From Seiridium cupressi (Eukaryota; Ascomycota; Sordariomycetes; Amphisphaeriales; Sporocadaceae): 64,000 nucleotides of DNA. Both the position numbers and the translations under genes were made by a program. Below, one piece after another: positions 10,704 through 21,167 of the stretch; position 1 is the stretch's first letter; every line of letters begins with the position of its first letter. The notes beneath the pieces were generated by a model, which was given only the letters and a program-made list of their open reading frames with translations, ran no database searches and was not told the DNA's origin. Location: contig JARVKI010000021.1 of assembly GCA_036674765.1 (NCBI GenBank), positions 124,001-188,000 on the forward strand. Reading direction: 5' to 3'.

Positions 10704-13700
10704 ATGCCTACGTCATTAGCCCGCAAGCTCCTGATCTGTGCCGCTGTAGATGGCCTCATCATTCAGCCTCTTGCGCCCAAGGGCCAGCGCGCATCACAGC
10801 CCGTGAAAGTCAAGTATGGCGACGCTACAGTGTCTTCTCAACCTCGCGATCAGCTTCCCGACATCTCGAGGCCAAACTCAAGTTTCGAGGCCTTTGGCAT
10901 CATTGGTATGTCCACGTCATAGTCTCCCGCAGAAGGCTTTCCCCGAGATGCAAGTCGACTTACTTTATATTGTGGACATTCAGGTCTTTTCACCGTCTCT
11001 CGCCTGAGCTACCTCGTCACTATAACCGGCCGTCAACAAGTCGCCCAGATTCGTGGCTATCCCGTCTACGTCGTGACCGATGTGGCCCTGACACCGTGTA
11101 CTTCTCAAACCGAAGCCGAATCCGCTGTGAGGCATACCAGCGTACAGATCCGACGCGCAGCACAATCCAATGACAAGAATGCTACCGAAGACGAAGACTC
11201 GGCTTCTGACACCGAGGGTGATGTCGCCTCGCTTCTGGGCCATGACGAGATGGACGAAGTCCAGAGTGACCGTGAGAGTCTTTCCGGTAGGGTCACGGCT
11301 GCAGACAACGAGATGCGTGAGGAAGATGGAGGCGAGAGAGAAGGCCGCAGCTCCATAGCCGAGGATGTCATAAAGCGCAAAGGAAGTTATGGACGCTTTG
11401 CTGAGCGCTGGTTCAGTCATCGGGGATGGGTCCAAGATCAGAGACGTAACATGGGCATCAGTGATGCTTCGCCACAGAGTTCAGAAATGCCTCCTGACAC
11501 ACTAGGCAAGAAGCAGGAGAAGGACGACAAGAAGCTTGCAAACACGGTCGTCGCGGAAACGGCCAGCCAAAAAGTGAACAACGCTGTGTCGACCGGCGAG
11601 AGCCTACTGCCCAAGTTGCTGCGTATGGCGCACATCTGGTTTGGTACTTCGCGCAGCTTCTATTTTAGCTACGATATCGACATTACGCGACATCTTGGGA
11701 ACAAGGGCCTTTCCACCATGGGCGAAACGCCGCTACATCGGACCGCTGACCCGAAATACTTCTGGAATAGACACCTCCTCAAACCAATTGCGGCCGCGAA
11801 CGAGGACGCCCTCCTCTTGCCCCTGATGCAGGGTTTCGTTGGACAGCGTGAGTTCATCGTGGATAGCCATCCGCCACAGACCGATAGTGATACAGCACCT
11901 GGCTCTATGGAGATGAATGACTTCACCCCGTCTGCCTCAGGGACTACGTCACCGACGCCGGAAAGACAATCCGGTGCTTTGTCGGATTTAAGGCCGAGCG
12001 AGAAGAAATTCTTGATTACCATAGTATCCCGCCGAAGCATAAAACGAGCGGGCCTGCGTTATCTCAGGCGCGGTGTTGATGATGATGGGTATGCCGCCAA
12101 TAATGTCGAGACGGAGCAGCTGCTCTCTAGTCCGTCCTGGTCGGACTCCAAGATCTTCAGCTTCCTTCAAGTCCGTGGCAGTATACCCCTCTTCTTCACG
12201 CAATCTCCATATAGTCTGAAGCCAGCTGCAGTTCTGCAACACTCAGAAACTGCGAATTTGAAGGCCCTGAGTCTGCACTTTGATCAGCTACGTAAGCGCT
12301 ACAGTGGTGTGCAGGTGGTAAACCTGGTCGAAAAACACGGCGTGGAATCGGTCATTGGAGAAGCATTCGAGCGAAATGTGGAGGAGTACAATAATGATAA
12401 GAAAGAGGAAACGGACAAGGTCGACTTCGAGTGGTTTGATTTCCACTCTGCTTGCCGGGGTATGAAGTTTGAGAATGTGAGCCTGCTAATCGACACTCTG
12501 GGCGCGAAAGTCGAGAGCTGGGGCAGCACTGTGGAGAACCCTTCAAGCGACAGTGCAAATGCAGGAAGAGGTGATGGTAGAAGTGGCGATATTACCTCGT
12601 CACAGAAGGGTGTTCTACGGACTAACTGTATGGACTGTCTGGATCGAACGAATGTCTGTCAGAGCAGCTTCGCCAAGTACATGCTCGATGCGCAACTCAA
12701 ACGCGAAGGTTTCGATATGAGTGCCCAAGCCGACCAGACGACAAGCTGGTTCAATACGCTCTGGGCCGACAACGGCGACGCGATCAGCAAGCAGTATGCC
12801 AGCACAGCTGCGATGAAAGGTGATTACACCAGGACGAGGAAGCGAGATTACAGAGGCATGGTAAACGACTTGGGGTTGAGTCTGACGCGTTTCTATAATG
12901 GGTAAGTCTGCGGCTGCTCCTCCTTCCACTCCCTTTTACGATGTCCTTGGTCGAGATACTTTTGTAGCTCACATGGTTGATCCTCTGCAGAATGGTGAAC
13001 GACTACTTCTCCCAGGCCGCTATCGACTTCCTCCTGGGTAGCGTAACGTCTATGGTGTTCGAAGAGTTTGAGGCTACAATGATGACCAAGGACCCTGCTG
13101 TATCCATGGCCAAGATGCGCGAGAATGCCATCGAGCAATCGCAGAAGATCGTCGTGGAGAACCCAGAGTCGGAAGACTTCATAGGTGGCTGGACTGTGCT
13201 TTCACCGCACCACTCTGATACCATCAAGAGCTTGCCTTTCGACGAGGTGGTTCTGCTGCTCACGGACGCGGCGCTTTATTTGTGCCGATTCGACTGGAAG
13301 CTCGACAAGGTTGCTAGTTTTGAAAGAATAGATCTGGCAAATATCGTGGGGATCAAAGTTGGAACATATATCATCTCCACGGTATCGTCAACACAGGCGG
13401 ACGAAAACAAGAACGTTGGCCTGGTGATAACCTACGAGCCCGGAAAAGATGACGTGAAGCGTTTCAATACGCGGAGCTTGACAAGCACGGCTGGCTCAGC
13501 ACCTTCAGGTAGCAGCGACCCGAAGGAGGGAGACACAGCCCCGCCCGCGTCTGGCGGTATACTGGCCCCCATTTTCGGCTCCTCGTCCCCCTCCAAATCC
13601 AACAAACAGACCCGGCCTCAGAAAAAACTAGCCCTCAAGGCCCTGTATACTCAATCATCCGATAATAACACGGGGGTCACCAGCAGGAGCGGGCGTACAC

Positions 13701-13906
13701 TGAACGAGCAGGAGCAGATCGATATCTTAGCATCCGAAATAGAGAGGCAGGTGTTTATTGCTCAGCCACTAGATAACAGACCGGCTGATGCTGAGAAGAG
13801 AAGTATCGTGGAGCGGGAGAACATCATCAGCCTGGCTGAGGCAAAGAAGAACACTGGACTCCTAGAGACATGGGGACATGCCGTAAAGAAGCTGGTTTGG
13901 GCTTGA
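10704..13906 (+). CDS. Sac-domain phosphoinositide phosphatase with hSac2 domain
   Basis: The protein is expected to remove phosphates from phosphoinositides on internal membranes. Human Sac2/INPP5F, which shares the domain pair, acts on PI4P. Exons are 10704..10905, 10984..12901 and 12991..13906, giving 1011 residues. The Sac domain begins near residue 65 with GLFTVSRLSYLV. It is interrupted by a charged, Ser/Glu-rich insertion at about residues 100-250, then resumes at FGTSRSFYFSYDIDITR. The catalytic CX5R(T) motif is present as NCMDCLDRTN (Cys near residue 616). After the second intron an hSac2 domain follows at about residues 707-850 (FIGGWTVLSPHHSD, LYLCRFDWKLDKV). The C-terminal part is low complexity. 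No transmembrane anchor is seen, unlike Sac1. I give no yeast symbol because the Sac1, Fig4 and synaptojanin types do not match this architecture. It converges on the next gene, with 185 bp between stops. Confidence 0.9.
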
Positions 13907-14091
13907 TAGGCCGCCATAAGCAAGCTAACCTAGTCGTTTGTGAATTGAATCAGAGGGCGCGAGAAGCTACAAATAGGAGCACACGTATAACCTGAAATTG
14001 AATATATACGTATACAATCCAACTTCACGCCCAGTATAAGCTAGGAGCCCGAATTTTCTGTTTATTTATTTATTTCTTTCTTTGTGCGCTT

Positions 14092-15474
14092 CTACTTATC
14101 TGTGTCTTCCATGTCTATGGCGCGGTAGAGATGTATTTGGTACCGCATGTTCTCTAATTGAATGGGGTAGCGCAATTCATCCGCCAATCTGAACCAGACA
14201 GAGTCGTTCTCTTCTAGTTTTTCCCACTTGCACCCTTCCGTCGGCTCCTTCTCCGTCTCATTGCGTTCTGACTGCGCCTCACCATTTGCAGCCTCGTTTT
14301 CTGGTCGCTTCGGTTTCCGATCGCGCTCTCCGTTGCGTAGCAAGGTGTGATCTAGAAGCCACGACATGGGGTATTTCTTCTTCTCTTTGTCCTCTCCTCC
14401 CTTGCCAACAAGAGCTTCCGAGTAGCTCCCCGGACTGTCCACAACAAGCAGCAGGCTGCCTGCTGGTATGAGTTTCCCGAGGCTCCTCAGGAAGCTTGTC
14501 GTCTTGCTGATCCCGCCAGACGTGTACAATTCATTGAGGGTGAACAGCAAGGTGACCAACAAAGGCTTGGACCCTAGTGTGTCTTTCAAATTTTCCAGCG
14601 AGAACTCGAGAATGTCTTGCTGAAGGAACGTGTGCCGGAACAGAGACGGGATGATTATGGGGGTGTTGGCTGCTTTGGCGGCAGCGCTGGCGTACTTGTA
14701 TATTGGCGGGGGCGTGGCGAGGGCAGCATTCAGCTTGGATACCACCCCGCCCCAGGGACCCGTGTCAAGAAGTATGATGTCGCCTCTTGTGTCAGTGTTG
14801 GAGAGGAACGAGGCGAAAGCCGCGAGCTCGGCTGCGCCGCCCCCAAGGGCGAGCAACTTGAGTGTCTTGGCCGCAATGGCGGATTGGTTGGGCGTGACGG
14901 CTGCCTCGTGATCGTACTCACTTCCTGGCGTAGCATCGTCTTTTTCATCCTCGACCCTTTGCGAAGACGACCCTGTCTTGCTCAAAGCCAACTCTTCTAT
15001 CCGCTCCACTGTATTGCTTACGTCTTCATTCGCTCCCGCACTACTACCAGTTTTCGGACATCCGTCCTCGCTGTCCTGATCTAAAATGACGCCGTTGAGC
15101 CATTCTCTCAATCCCTCGAACACAGCCGCATAGCCCAGCGCCCTCGTAGGACTCCATCTTGCAGCATAGACCTCGAGATAGCCCTCTCTGCCGAAAGCCC
15201 TCCCAAAATCACGATCATAAAGAGCAGACTTAACATCCTGGAGGGTCTGAGGAAAATCCGAAGAAGAGAGGACCTCGCTGAAAGCAGACTGAAAGGTGCC
15301 CAGGATTTTCTGCTGTGATGCCAGCTCCTGTGGTGAAGATGCAGGTTTCGTAGGCTCCTTGGCGGTCGGACTTTCTTGCGAGGGTTTGGCGGCAGAGGGC
15401 CTTGATGTCTTTGTGGACATCAGCGTCCTCTCGGCCCGCTTGTTGGTGCCCTTTCTCTGCTTATTAGGCGGCAT
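14092..15474 (-). CDS. BMT6: 25S rRNA (uridine-N3)-methyltransferase, BMT6 type
   Basis: Yeast Bmt6 methylates N3 of a uridine (U2843) in 25S rRNA using S-adenosylmethionine. This single-exon gene codes for 460 residues, starting MPPNKQRKGTNKRAERT, a basic tail fitting nucleolar location. A conserved block at about residues 85-120 (ALYDRDFGRAF, YAARWSPTRALGYA) is typical of this fungal family. The SAM-binding glycine loop follows at LLALGGGAAELAAF (about residues 207-220). A family acidic/aromatic segment, DTGPWGGVVSKL, comes next. Low-complexity acidic insertions lie at about residues 130-195 and near the C-terminus. The assignment rests on recalled family motifs. It could also be a close paralogue, but an rRNA-type methyltransferase fold is clear. 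The gene converges on the Sac phosphatase gene. Confidence 0.8.
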   Translation of the reverse strand: MPPNKQRKGTNKRAERTLMSTKTSRPSAAKPSQESPTAKEPTKPASSPQELASQQKILGTFQSAFSEVLSSSDFPQTLQDVKSALYDRDFGRAFGREGYLEVYAARWSPTRALGYAAVFEGLREWLNGVILDQDSEDGCPKTGSSAGANEDVSNTVERIEELALSKTGSSSQRVEDEKDDATPGSEYDHEAAVTPNQSAIAAKTLKLLALGGGAAELAAFASFLSNTDTRGDIILLDTGPWGGVVSKLNAALATPPPIYKYASAAAKAANTPIIIPSLFRHTFLQQDILEFSLENLKDTLGSKPLLVTLLFTLNELYTSGGISKTTSFLRSLGKLIPAGSLLLVVDSPGSYSEALVGKGGEDKEKKKYPMSWLLDHTLLRNGERDRKPKRPENEAANGEAQSERNETEKEPTEGCKWEKLEENDSVWFRLADELRYPIQLENMRYQIHLYRAIDMEDTDK

Positions 15475-17361
15475 TCTGATCCGGAAATATGGTTCCTATG
15501 CGAGGCTGGGAGCATATGCGTATAGGGCTTCAGCATTGGCTTTAAAAATTGCCCAAGCTAGAAAATATTCGGACACGAGATTGGAGTGTCCGGAATTGTG
15601 GAAGACTTCAACGTCAAAGTTGCGTTTGAGGACCCTGATGCATAGACTAGGAGCGAAATGATATTATATTGTATATCTAATTAGACTAGTAGAAAATTTA
15701 ACGTGGACTAAGTGCAAGTAATATTTCTTTTTAGAATCATATACTCTATGGCAATTTTAGTTTGTGTCTAGTCCAACGCAATGCCCCTCGCGATGCAAAA
15801 ACCCCTTACCATAATACACGTGCTCACTCTCGCCAATGCCCTACCACCGGCGCTGTACTTCATGCCTTTTCTCGATTCACTATTTCCTTGGCCAAAATAA
15901 CCCCCACACCCCAAGCCATAAAGGCTGAGAGAGCGAGGTCAGATTCTATGACTGGAGCGTACATAGTTGTATATCACAGTATCGAAGAGCTGTGGGATGG
16001 GTGCGATGAAATGGAGCTGAACGTGGACCGAGTCAGGCAAGGGACATATACGAGGCAAGGTTCAAGTTTCGTGTCTTTGAAGGCACTATGGTACTTTCGA
16101 CGGACCGGAAGAGACTCGTGAGATGTTTCACCCCATCGGAGAAAAAGCACACAAATGGTCAGGGTTAAGGTAAGGGTTGGGAGTATTCGAAGGAAAGTGG
16201 GTTGTCTAATGCAGCGAGAGGCTGGAACCCCGAGAAGACCATGGAAAATATCAAGTTCTAGGGTACTGCTAATTCAGAACGGAAACTCTCAGATGGGGTC
16301 TCGGAAGATATAGATAGTCGGTAGTTGATTCACACGCGGAGCTCGTACATGGATTTATCGGTGGACTAGACTAAATTGATACTATAATTGAATACAATGT
16401 CATACCGACAAGTCGGGTGTTCGACTGCATTGTAGGGCAAGTGAGCCTTGTGCGCCAAGGAGCGAGCTCCGAGAGGCTGCGTTGCTTTATAAATGTGACC
16501 TCTACTGATTCCCGTATTCTCCTAGACATTCAAAACGACGTCTTGAATTCGGGCGCCCAGCAACGGGTCGAAAAAATTCATCTTTGCCAAATTGTACACA
16601 TTCGCATCAATGGTGTAATGTTGCGAATGCTGGGTTCCGCCGAAGCGTGAAATGGCATGTTGAAGAAAGAAATGCAAAGGAAACTTTCACTGCAAGTTGT
16701 TTCAATGTCAAGGAAGCACGGAACAGACGAGTATCTCATCTATTGATTTTACGTCAGCCAGAAGAGGGTTGACCTCGACTGAATCCCAATTCGGAATTTC
16801 GATCCTTGGGCAATTGAACCTGCTCAGCACAGGGACATACCGATGCCTCCAGACACCTTCGTGCTGGAAACTTGCGCCTAGACAATGTGACTTTTTCAAG
16901 CCATCTCTCTGTGCGCGTTCAAGGTTGGAAGACAGTCGCAACGCCTGCGGCTGCTGAGAGTCATAGGACTGCAAGACTGTTGTTTTAGGCTACACTCATA
17001 ACACTAGATTGGGCTCGAATGCCTTTTGGGCACGTTTCCCTCTTCTCAATCTAAGAACAGAATTGTTAGCCGCGATTCCTCACCAGCTATTCCACAGCAC
17101 ACTGAAAATAGAAACTTTCAGACATATTTGAGAAGATTGTTTGCTTGCGGGTTTTCTCGGCATTGGTCGTTGAGGCACAAGACATCCCCGACTCTTCGCT
17201 GGCCCCCGCATATCTCATCATTGTAGCATTAGGGGTTCGGAAGGGAATGTGGCTTACCTTTCGTGGAAACAGCCACGTGTGAGAGTCTTGCCTGTCTGTG
17301 GCGATAAAGTGGCATGTACAAGAGTATCGCCGATCAACCATGGGAAGAGCTGTATCTAGCC
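15475..17361. other. Intergenic stretch without supported genes
   Basis: I looked for frames that join through splice sites and found none. Open frames at 15762-16121 and 16417-16957 show no family features. The left end must contain the BMT6 promoter, and the right end is the RRP7 3' region. Confidence 0.5.
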
Positions 17362-18294
17362 TCATGAATCAGGTTGAATCTTGCGCCTCTTGTCTCTCAT
17401 GGCTCTAAGCTTGAACTTGTCCTCCTCGAACTTCTTCAAGAACTCGGCCTGTTCAGCCTTCTTCTTCTCACGCAGCTGGAAGCGGTAGAAGAATTGCATC
17501 TCCTCCTTCTTCTTTTCTTGCCTCTCCAACATCTTGCGCTTGGCCTCCTCAGCTTCTTCCTGCCTGGCAGGTGCAGTACGGCCACCCCTAGTGACAGTGA
17601 TAAAGCCGTCTTCATCGGGCTCGTTCTGCAAAGCCTTGGCCAGTTGGGCGGCCTCCATCTCTTTCCTGTTGTAGACAGTGAAGTAGGCGTCAACCATATC
17701 CTGCATGGCATCATTGCCAGGGTAAGAGAGCTTGTTGTGCGCCTTGAGCCATGGCGATCCTAGTGGCGGAGTCTTGTCACCGACCCCTTCGCCCCAGACG
17801 GGAAACTTCTTGGTCTTGTGAAGCTTCTTCACGGCCTTGAGAACAAGGTCCACGCTCCTCTCATCAGCAAGGAGAACGACGGCAGTGCTGCCGCTTCGGC
17901 GTAGTGGGCGCGACCAGATGGGGGGCAACTGTGCAGTCTCTTCGTCTTTCTTGTTCTGGGCCTCCTGCTCTTCCCTCTTCCGCTTGCCGAGTGCGGCCAG
18001 CCGAACAGCTTGTCCAGGCTCGTGGGATGTCTTGGCAGATTTGGCATCATGTTCGAAGGTGATGCTCTCAAACTTGCCAGCACCCACCAGACTGGCGAAG
18101 ACGGCTCGGAAATGAGGCTCGGTGCTGTCTGCGGGAACATTGACGAGGAAGAGGCTTCGAATGTCGTCCTTGGTGATGATCTTCGCATTCCTCCGCAGGT
18201 AGACGGAATGTGCAGTATGCACGGGGTAGGATGGAAGGGGTGGGATCGAAATGGTCAGAACGGAAAAGTCCTCTTGACCTGCTTGCTCAGCCAT
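17362..18294 (-). CDS. RRP7: Ribosomal RNA-processing protein 7
   Basis: Rrp7 is a nucleolar assembly factor of the small-subunit processome (UTP-C/CURI-linked) needed for 18S rRNA maturation. The gene is a single exon of 310 residues. I start at the ATG at 18294 (MAEQAGQEDF...). The frame is open upstream but has no further ATG within the neighbouring codons. Residues 15-60 carry the family start (ISIPPLPSYPVHTAHSVYLR). A divergent RRM-like segment follows (IRSLFLVNVPADSTEPHFRAVF). The highly charged C-terminal Rrp7 domain includes DEDGFITVTRGGR and FYRFQLREKKKAE, ending in a Lys/Arg-rich tail. The DGF(I/T)TV and FYRFQ-R-K blocks are diagnostic of the family. It diverges from the MFS gene. 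Confidence 0.93.
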   Translation of the reverse strand: MAEQAGQEDFSVLTISIPPLPSYPVHTAHSVYLRRNAKIITKDDIRSLFLVNVPADSTEPHFRAVFASLVGAGKFESITFEHDAKSAKTSHEPGQAVRLAALGKRKREEQEAQNKKDEETAQLPPIWSRPLRRSGSTAVVLLADERSVDLVLKAVKKLHKTKKFPVWGEGVGDKTPPLGSPWLKAHNKLSYPGNDAMQDMVDAYFTVYNRKEMEAAQLAKALQNEPDEDGFITVTRGGRTAPARQEEAEEAKRKMLERQEKKKEEMQFFYRFQLREKKKAEQAEFLKKFEEDKFKLRAMRDKRRKIQPDS

Positions 18295-18975
18295 GATTTC
18301 GCGACGTACTACAGTCACTATGATTCGAAAGCTTGAGACGCTTCATTGAGCAAACTTGTGCTTCAGCGTTGCGGACTGCGAGGAATGGCGCTCAAGAGTT
18401 GCACTGCGAGGGGAGGAAAAAAAAAAAAGTATTGGAGCTCTAAAGAAAAAATGGTCTAGTGCAGGTGCTGGTTAAAGTGGAGACCCGGCCAAAGCAACGC
18501 CGGCGGCCGGCTGACATAGAATGGTTGGCTCGTGCCTTCTGCCTCCTGCCCATGTGCTGGCCGCAGGTGCTTTCCGCTACAGGATTTAAAGTAAGGTTAG
18601 TGAAACGCATGAAGCCAAGCAAGGGCTTACATATGAGTCTCTCTTTGGCCGTGCGACAAGGCCTCTCAACGAGCACAAGCTCAAACGCAATTCTATAGGC
18701 ACCCTTATACACCAGAACGAGATTTCTTCCCTCTCCCTTCACTTTAATCAAGTCAATTCAACATGTAAAGAATGCAATGTATGCACATAGTAGACTACTT
18801 CCCCATGTGGGTACAAGGGTGGCGGAGACCAGGCCTTACCTCTTTGATCCGTAGCCGATTAAGTGATAGCATCCTTGGGTGGCAGTCTTGGTTGACAGGA
18901 TCATAACGTGGGATACGAAGCGCTCTTATACTCAAGCTGGTCGTCCAAAAGTCTCGGGCTCCCAATTGTGCCAAC
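18295..18975. promoter_or_regulatory. Divergent upstream region of RRP7 and the MFS gene
   Basis: This 681-bp interval lies between two divergent start codons. A poly-A run lies at about 18418-18428. No gene or known site is recognised. Confidence 0.5.
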
Positions 18976-20615
18976 ATGCCCGTCGTCCAGAGCTTGCGGC
19001 AGTTCATGTCGGGCACGAGAAAAGATGCCTCAGCCAAGCCCCCAATACTTCTCTCCTGGCGGTCATCGAAATTCTTCATCGTCTTGACCGTCTGTCTAGC
19101 CTTGTTCACCGATATATTCTACTATGCCCTCATCGTCCCCGTCGTCCCGTTTTCCTTGACCGTCCAAGTGGGCCTTGCCGAGGATCAAGTCCAACGATGG
19201 ACCTCTATTCTACTGGCATGCTATAGTCTTGCTCTGTTCGTGGGTAGCCCCATAGCAGGCATCTACGCTGATCACACTTCGTCCAGGAGATGGCCTCTGC
19301 TCTTAGGCCTTGTGGCACTGGCCGCGTCGACATTGCTGCTCTGCTTTGGCCGCAGCATTGGGCTCCTGGTGCTGGGCAGACTGCTCCAGGGCTTCAGTGC
19401 TGCCATCGTATGGAGCGTTGGCTGCGCACTTCTGGTTGATACCATGGAATCCGCGGTGGGCATGGCCATGGGCTATGTGGCTACGGCAATGTCTATTGCA
19501 TTGTTGATAGCTCCGGCAGTGGGTGGTGCCGTCTACGCCGCAGCCGGATATTATGCCGTATACTACATCGCGTTTGGTGTCGTACTTGTTGACATCTTGC
19601 TTCGACTCGTCATGATTGAGAAGAAGGTTGCCCATCAATGGAGCATCGAATGCGTAACACCAAGCACACCGGGCCCTGATCATGACGTGGAGAAGACGGC
19701 CGCAGCCAATCCCCACCCCAGCGGACAGGAGGGCACACGAAGGGCTGGCAATGTTCCGCCGCTGGCGACAGAAACTGCAGCTTCCACGGCTTCCGCCTTG
19801 CTTCCCATGGACCCGCAGAATCCAACTGCGGCAAATGGCCCAGACTCTCATGGGTTGCATGGCAAGCAACGACCAATCTGGACATTGCTTAAATCCGCGC
19901 GATTACTCGCTGCGTTATATGCCATTGTCGTCCAGGCTGGCATCATGTGAGTGCTCGCAAGATACAACCGCTAGTTGGACATCTTTCTCACACGCGCAGG
20001 ATGGGCTTCGATGCCATTCTTGCCCTCTTTGTCCAGTCAACGTTTGGCTGGAACTCCACCGCGGCTGGATTGATGTTCATCGCCGTCTTCCTGCCCGGGT
20101 TCATCTCGCCACTGGTTGGCTGGCTGGCTGATCGCTACGGGGCCAAATGGCCTTCGTTCGCGGGTTTCGTGGTGATCATACCGACTGTTATTTGCCTCCG
20201 TTTCGTCACGGAGAACACGATTGGACACAAGGTCCTGCTAACGGTGCTCCTAGCGATCACGGGGGTTGCTCTGTCTTTCTCCAACACACCATTGATGGCC
20301 GAAATTACGTACGTTATTGTGCAGAAGGACAAGGAGAACCCGGGTCTCTTCGGGGAGAAGGGTGTCTATGGAATGGGCTATGGGCTGTTCACAATGGCCT
20401 TTGCGGCCGGAGGTGTGGTTGGGCCTCTTTGGGCAGGTTATGTCAACGACAGCGCCGGTTGGGGGGCGACAATGTGGTCTCTGAGTTTGTGGGCTGCATC
20501 AGCAGCTGTAGTTGTCATCATCTGGTTGGGTGACACCAAGCCTCAGCAGAAAAATGACCAGGTTCAAGACAACGCCGCTGTGGGAGGACCGGTGATCTCT
20601 ACCGAGAGTGGTTGA
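18976..20615 (+). CDS. MFS transporter, DHA1/vesicular amine transporter-like
   Basis: This is a proton-coupled exporter of the major facilitator superfamily, likely in the plasma or an internal membrane; the substrate is unknown. Exons are 18976..19946 and 20000..20615, giving 528 residues. The first membrane segment follows WRSSKFFIVLTVCLALFTDIF. The loop 2-3 motif is YADHTSSRRWPLLLG. The segment LLVLGRLLQGFSAAIVWSVG carries the drug:H+ antiporter arginine motif in TM4. A long hydrophilic loop at about residues 215-310 separates the two six-helix halves. The second half starts near the intron (MMGFDAILALFVQSTFGWNSTAAG). The Asp in TM1, the GRLLQG motif and the WNSTAAG-GLMF pattern fit the fungal VAT-like DHA1 group. 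No biosynthetic genes lie nearby, so the context does not suggest a toxin or metabolite pump. Confidence 0.9.
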
Positions 20616-21052
20616 TTCGTCGTCACTTCTCTGTTGCACCTCATTCGGCGAGATCGGCGTATAGGATGAAGCCACTATATGAACTTGCTCGAGAGGATGA
20701 TGCAACCATTGGCATTTGGCAAAAAGAAATGGCTAACCGCATTGCACATATCTGTGCTAGTTTTGCCCAGTCCGCCATGGACAGACCTCCGATACAGGGG
20801 TTTGATAGCCATTTGACTTGGTGAAGCGACCGAATTACAACTCGCCGTCATCTAGTTGAAGGGTACCACCCATACATGTAGTGCGTGTGTTCATCCTCAG
20901 GGCACAGGCGCCCGCTTTAGTGATTTCAATGATCAATCACATGGACTGTAACGAACACCCATTTTATAGCATTTACCTTACACAAGGGTAATTTTAGTGT
21001 CCAGAATTCTCAACAACAAGTAGTTGGGTCGGCGACGACACAACTCGTGATG
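20616..21052. other. Intergenic between MFS gene and tRNA
   Basis: This is the 3' region of the MFS gene and the 5' flank of the tRNA. Nothing further is seen. Confidence 0.5.
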
Positions 21053-21142
21053 GGTCCGATGGTGTAGTTGGTTATCACGTCAGTCTAACATGTATCTCTA
21101 TGTGTTCACTGAAGGTCGGCGGATCGAGCCCGCCTCGGATCA
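21053..21142 (+). tRNA. tRNA-Val (anticodon AAC) with 16-nt intron
   Basis: The acceptor arms GGTCCGA and TCGGATC pair over seven positions (one G-T). The D stem is GTG/CAC, the anticodon stem TCAGT/ACTGA, and the T stem GGCGG/CCGCC. The anticodon AAC lies at 21087..21089. The intron 21091..21106 sits after position 37 and contains TGTT, able to pair with AACA, as usual for nuclear tRNA introns. The A box resembles TGGTGTAGTTGG. The B box is GGATCGAGCCC, with A instead of T at tRNA position 54. Confidence 0.88.
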
Positions 21143-21153
21143 TTTGTGTTGTG

Positions 21154-21167
21154 TTTTTTTGTTTTTT
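21154..21167 (+). terminator. RNA polymerase III T-run terminator
   Basis: Two runs of seven and six T, split by one G, lie 11 bases after the tRNA 3' end. Confidence 0.85.

Noticed and set aside
15762..16121. A 119-codon plus-strand frame between BMT6 and RRP7
   Set aside because: No family resemblance, no splice context, and composition like the surrounding non-coding DNA.
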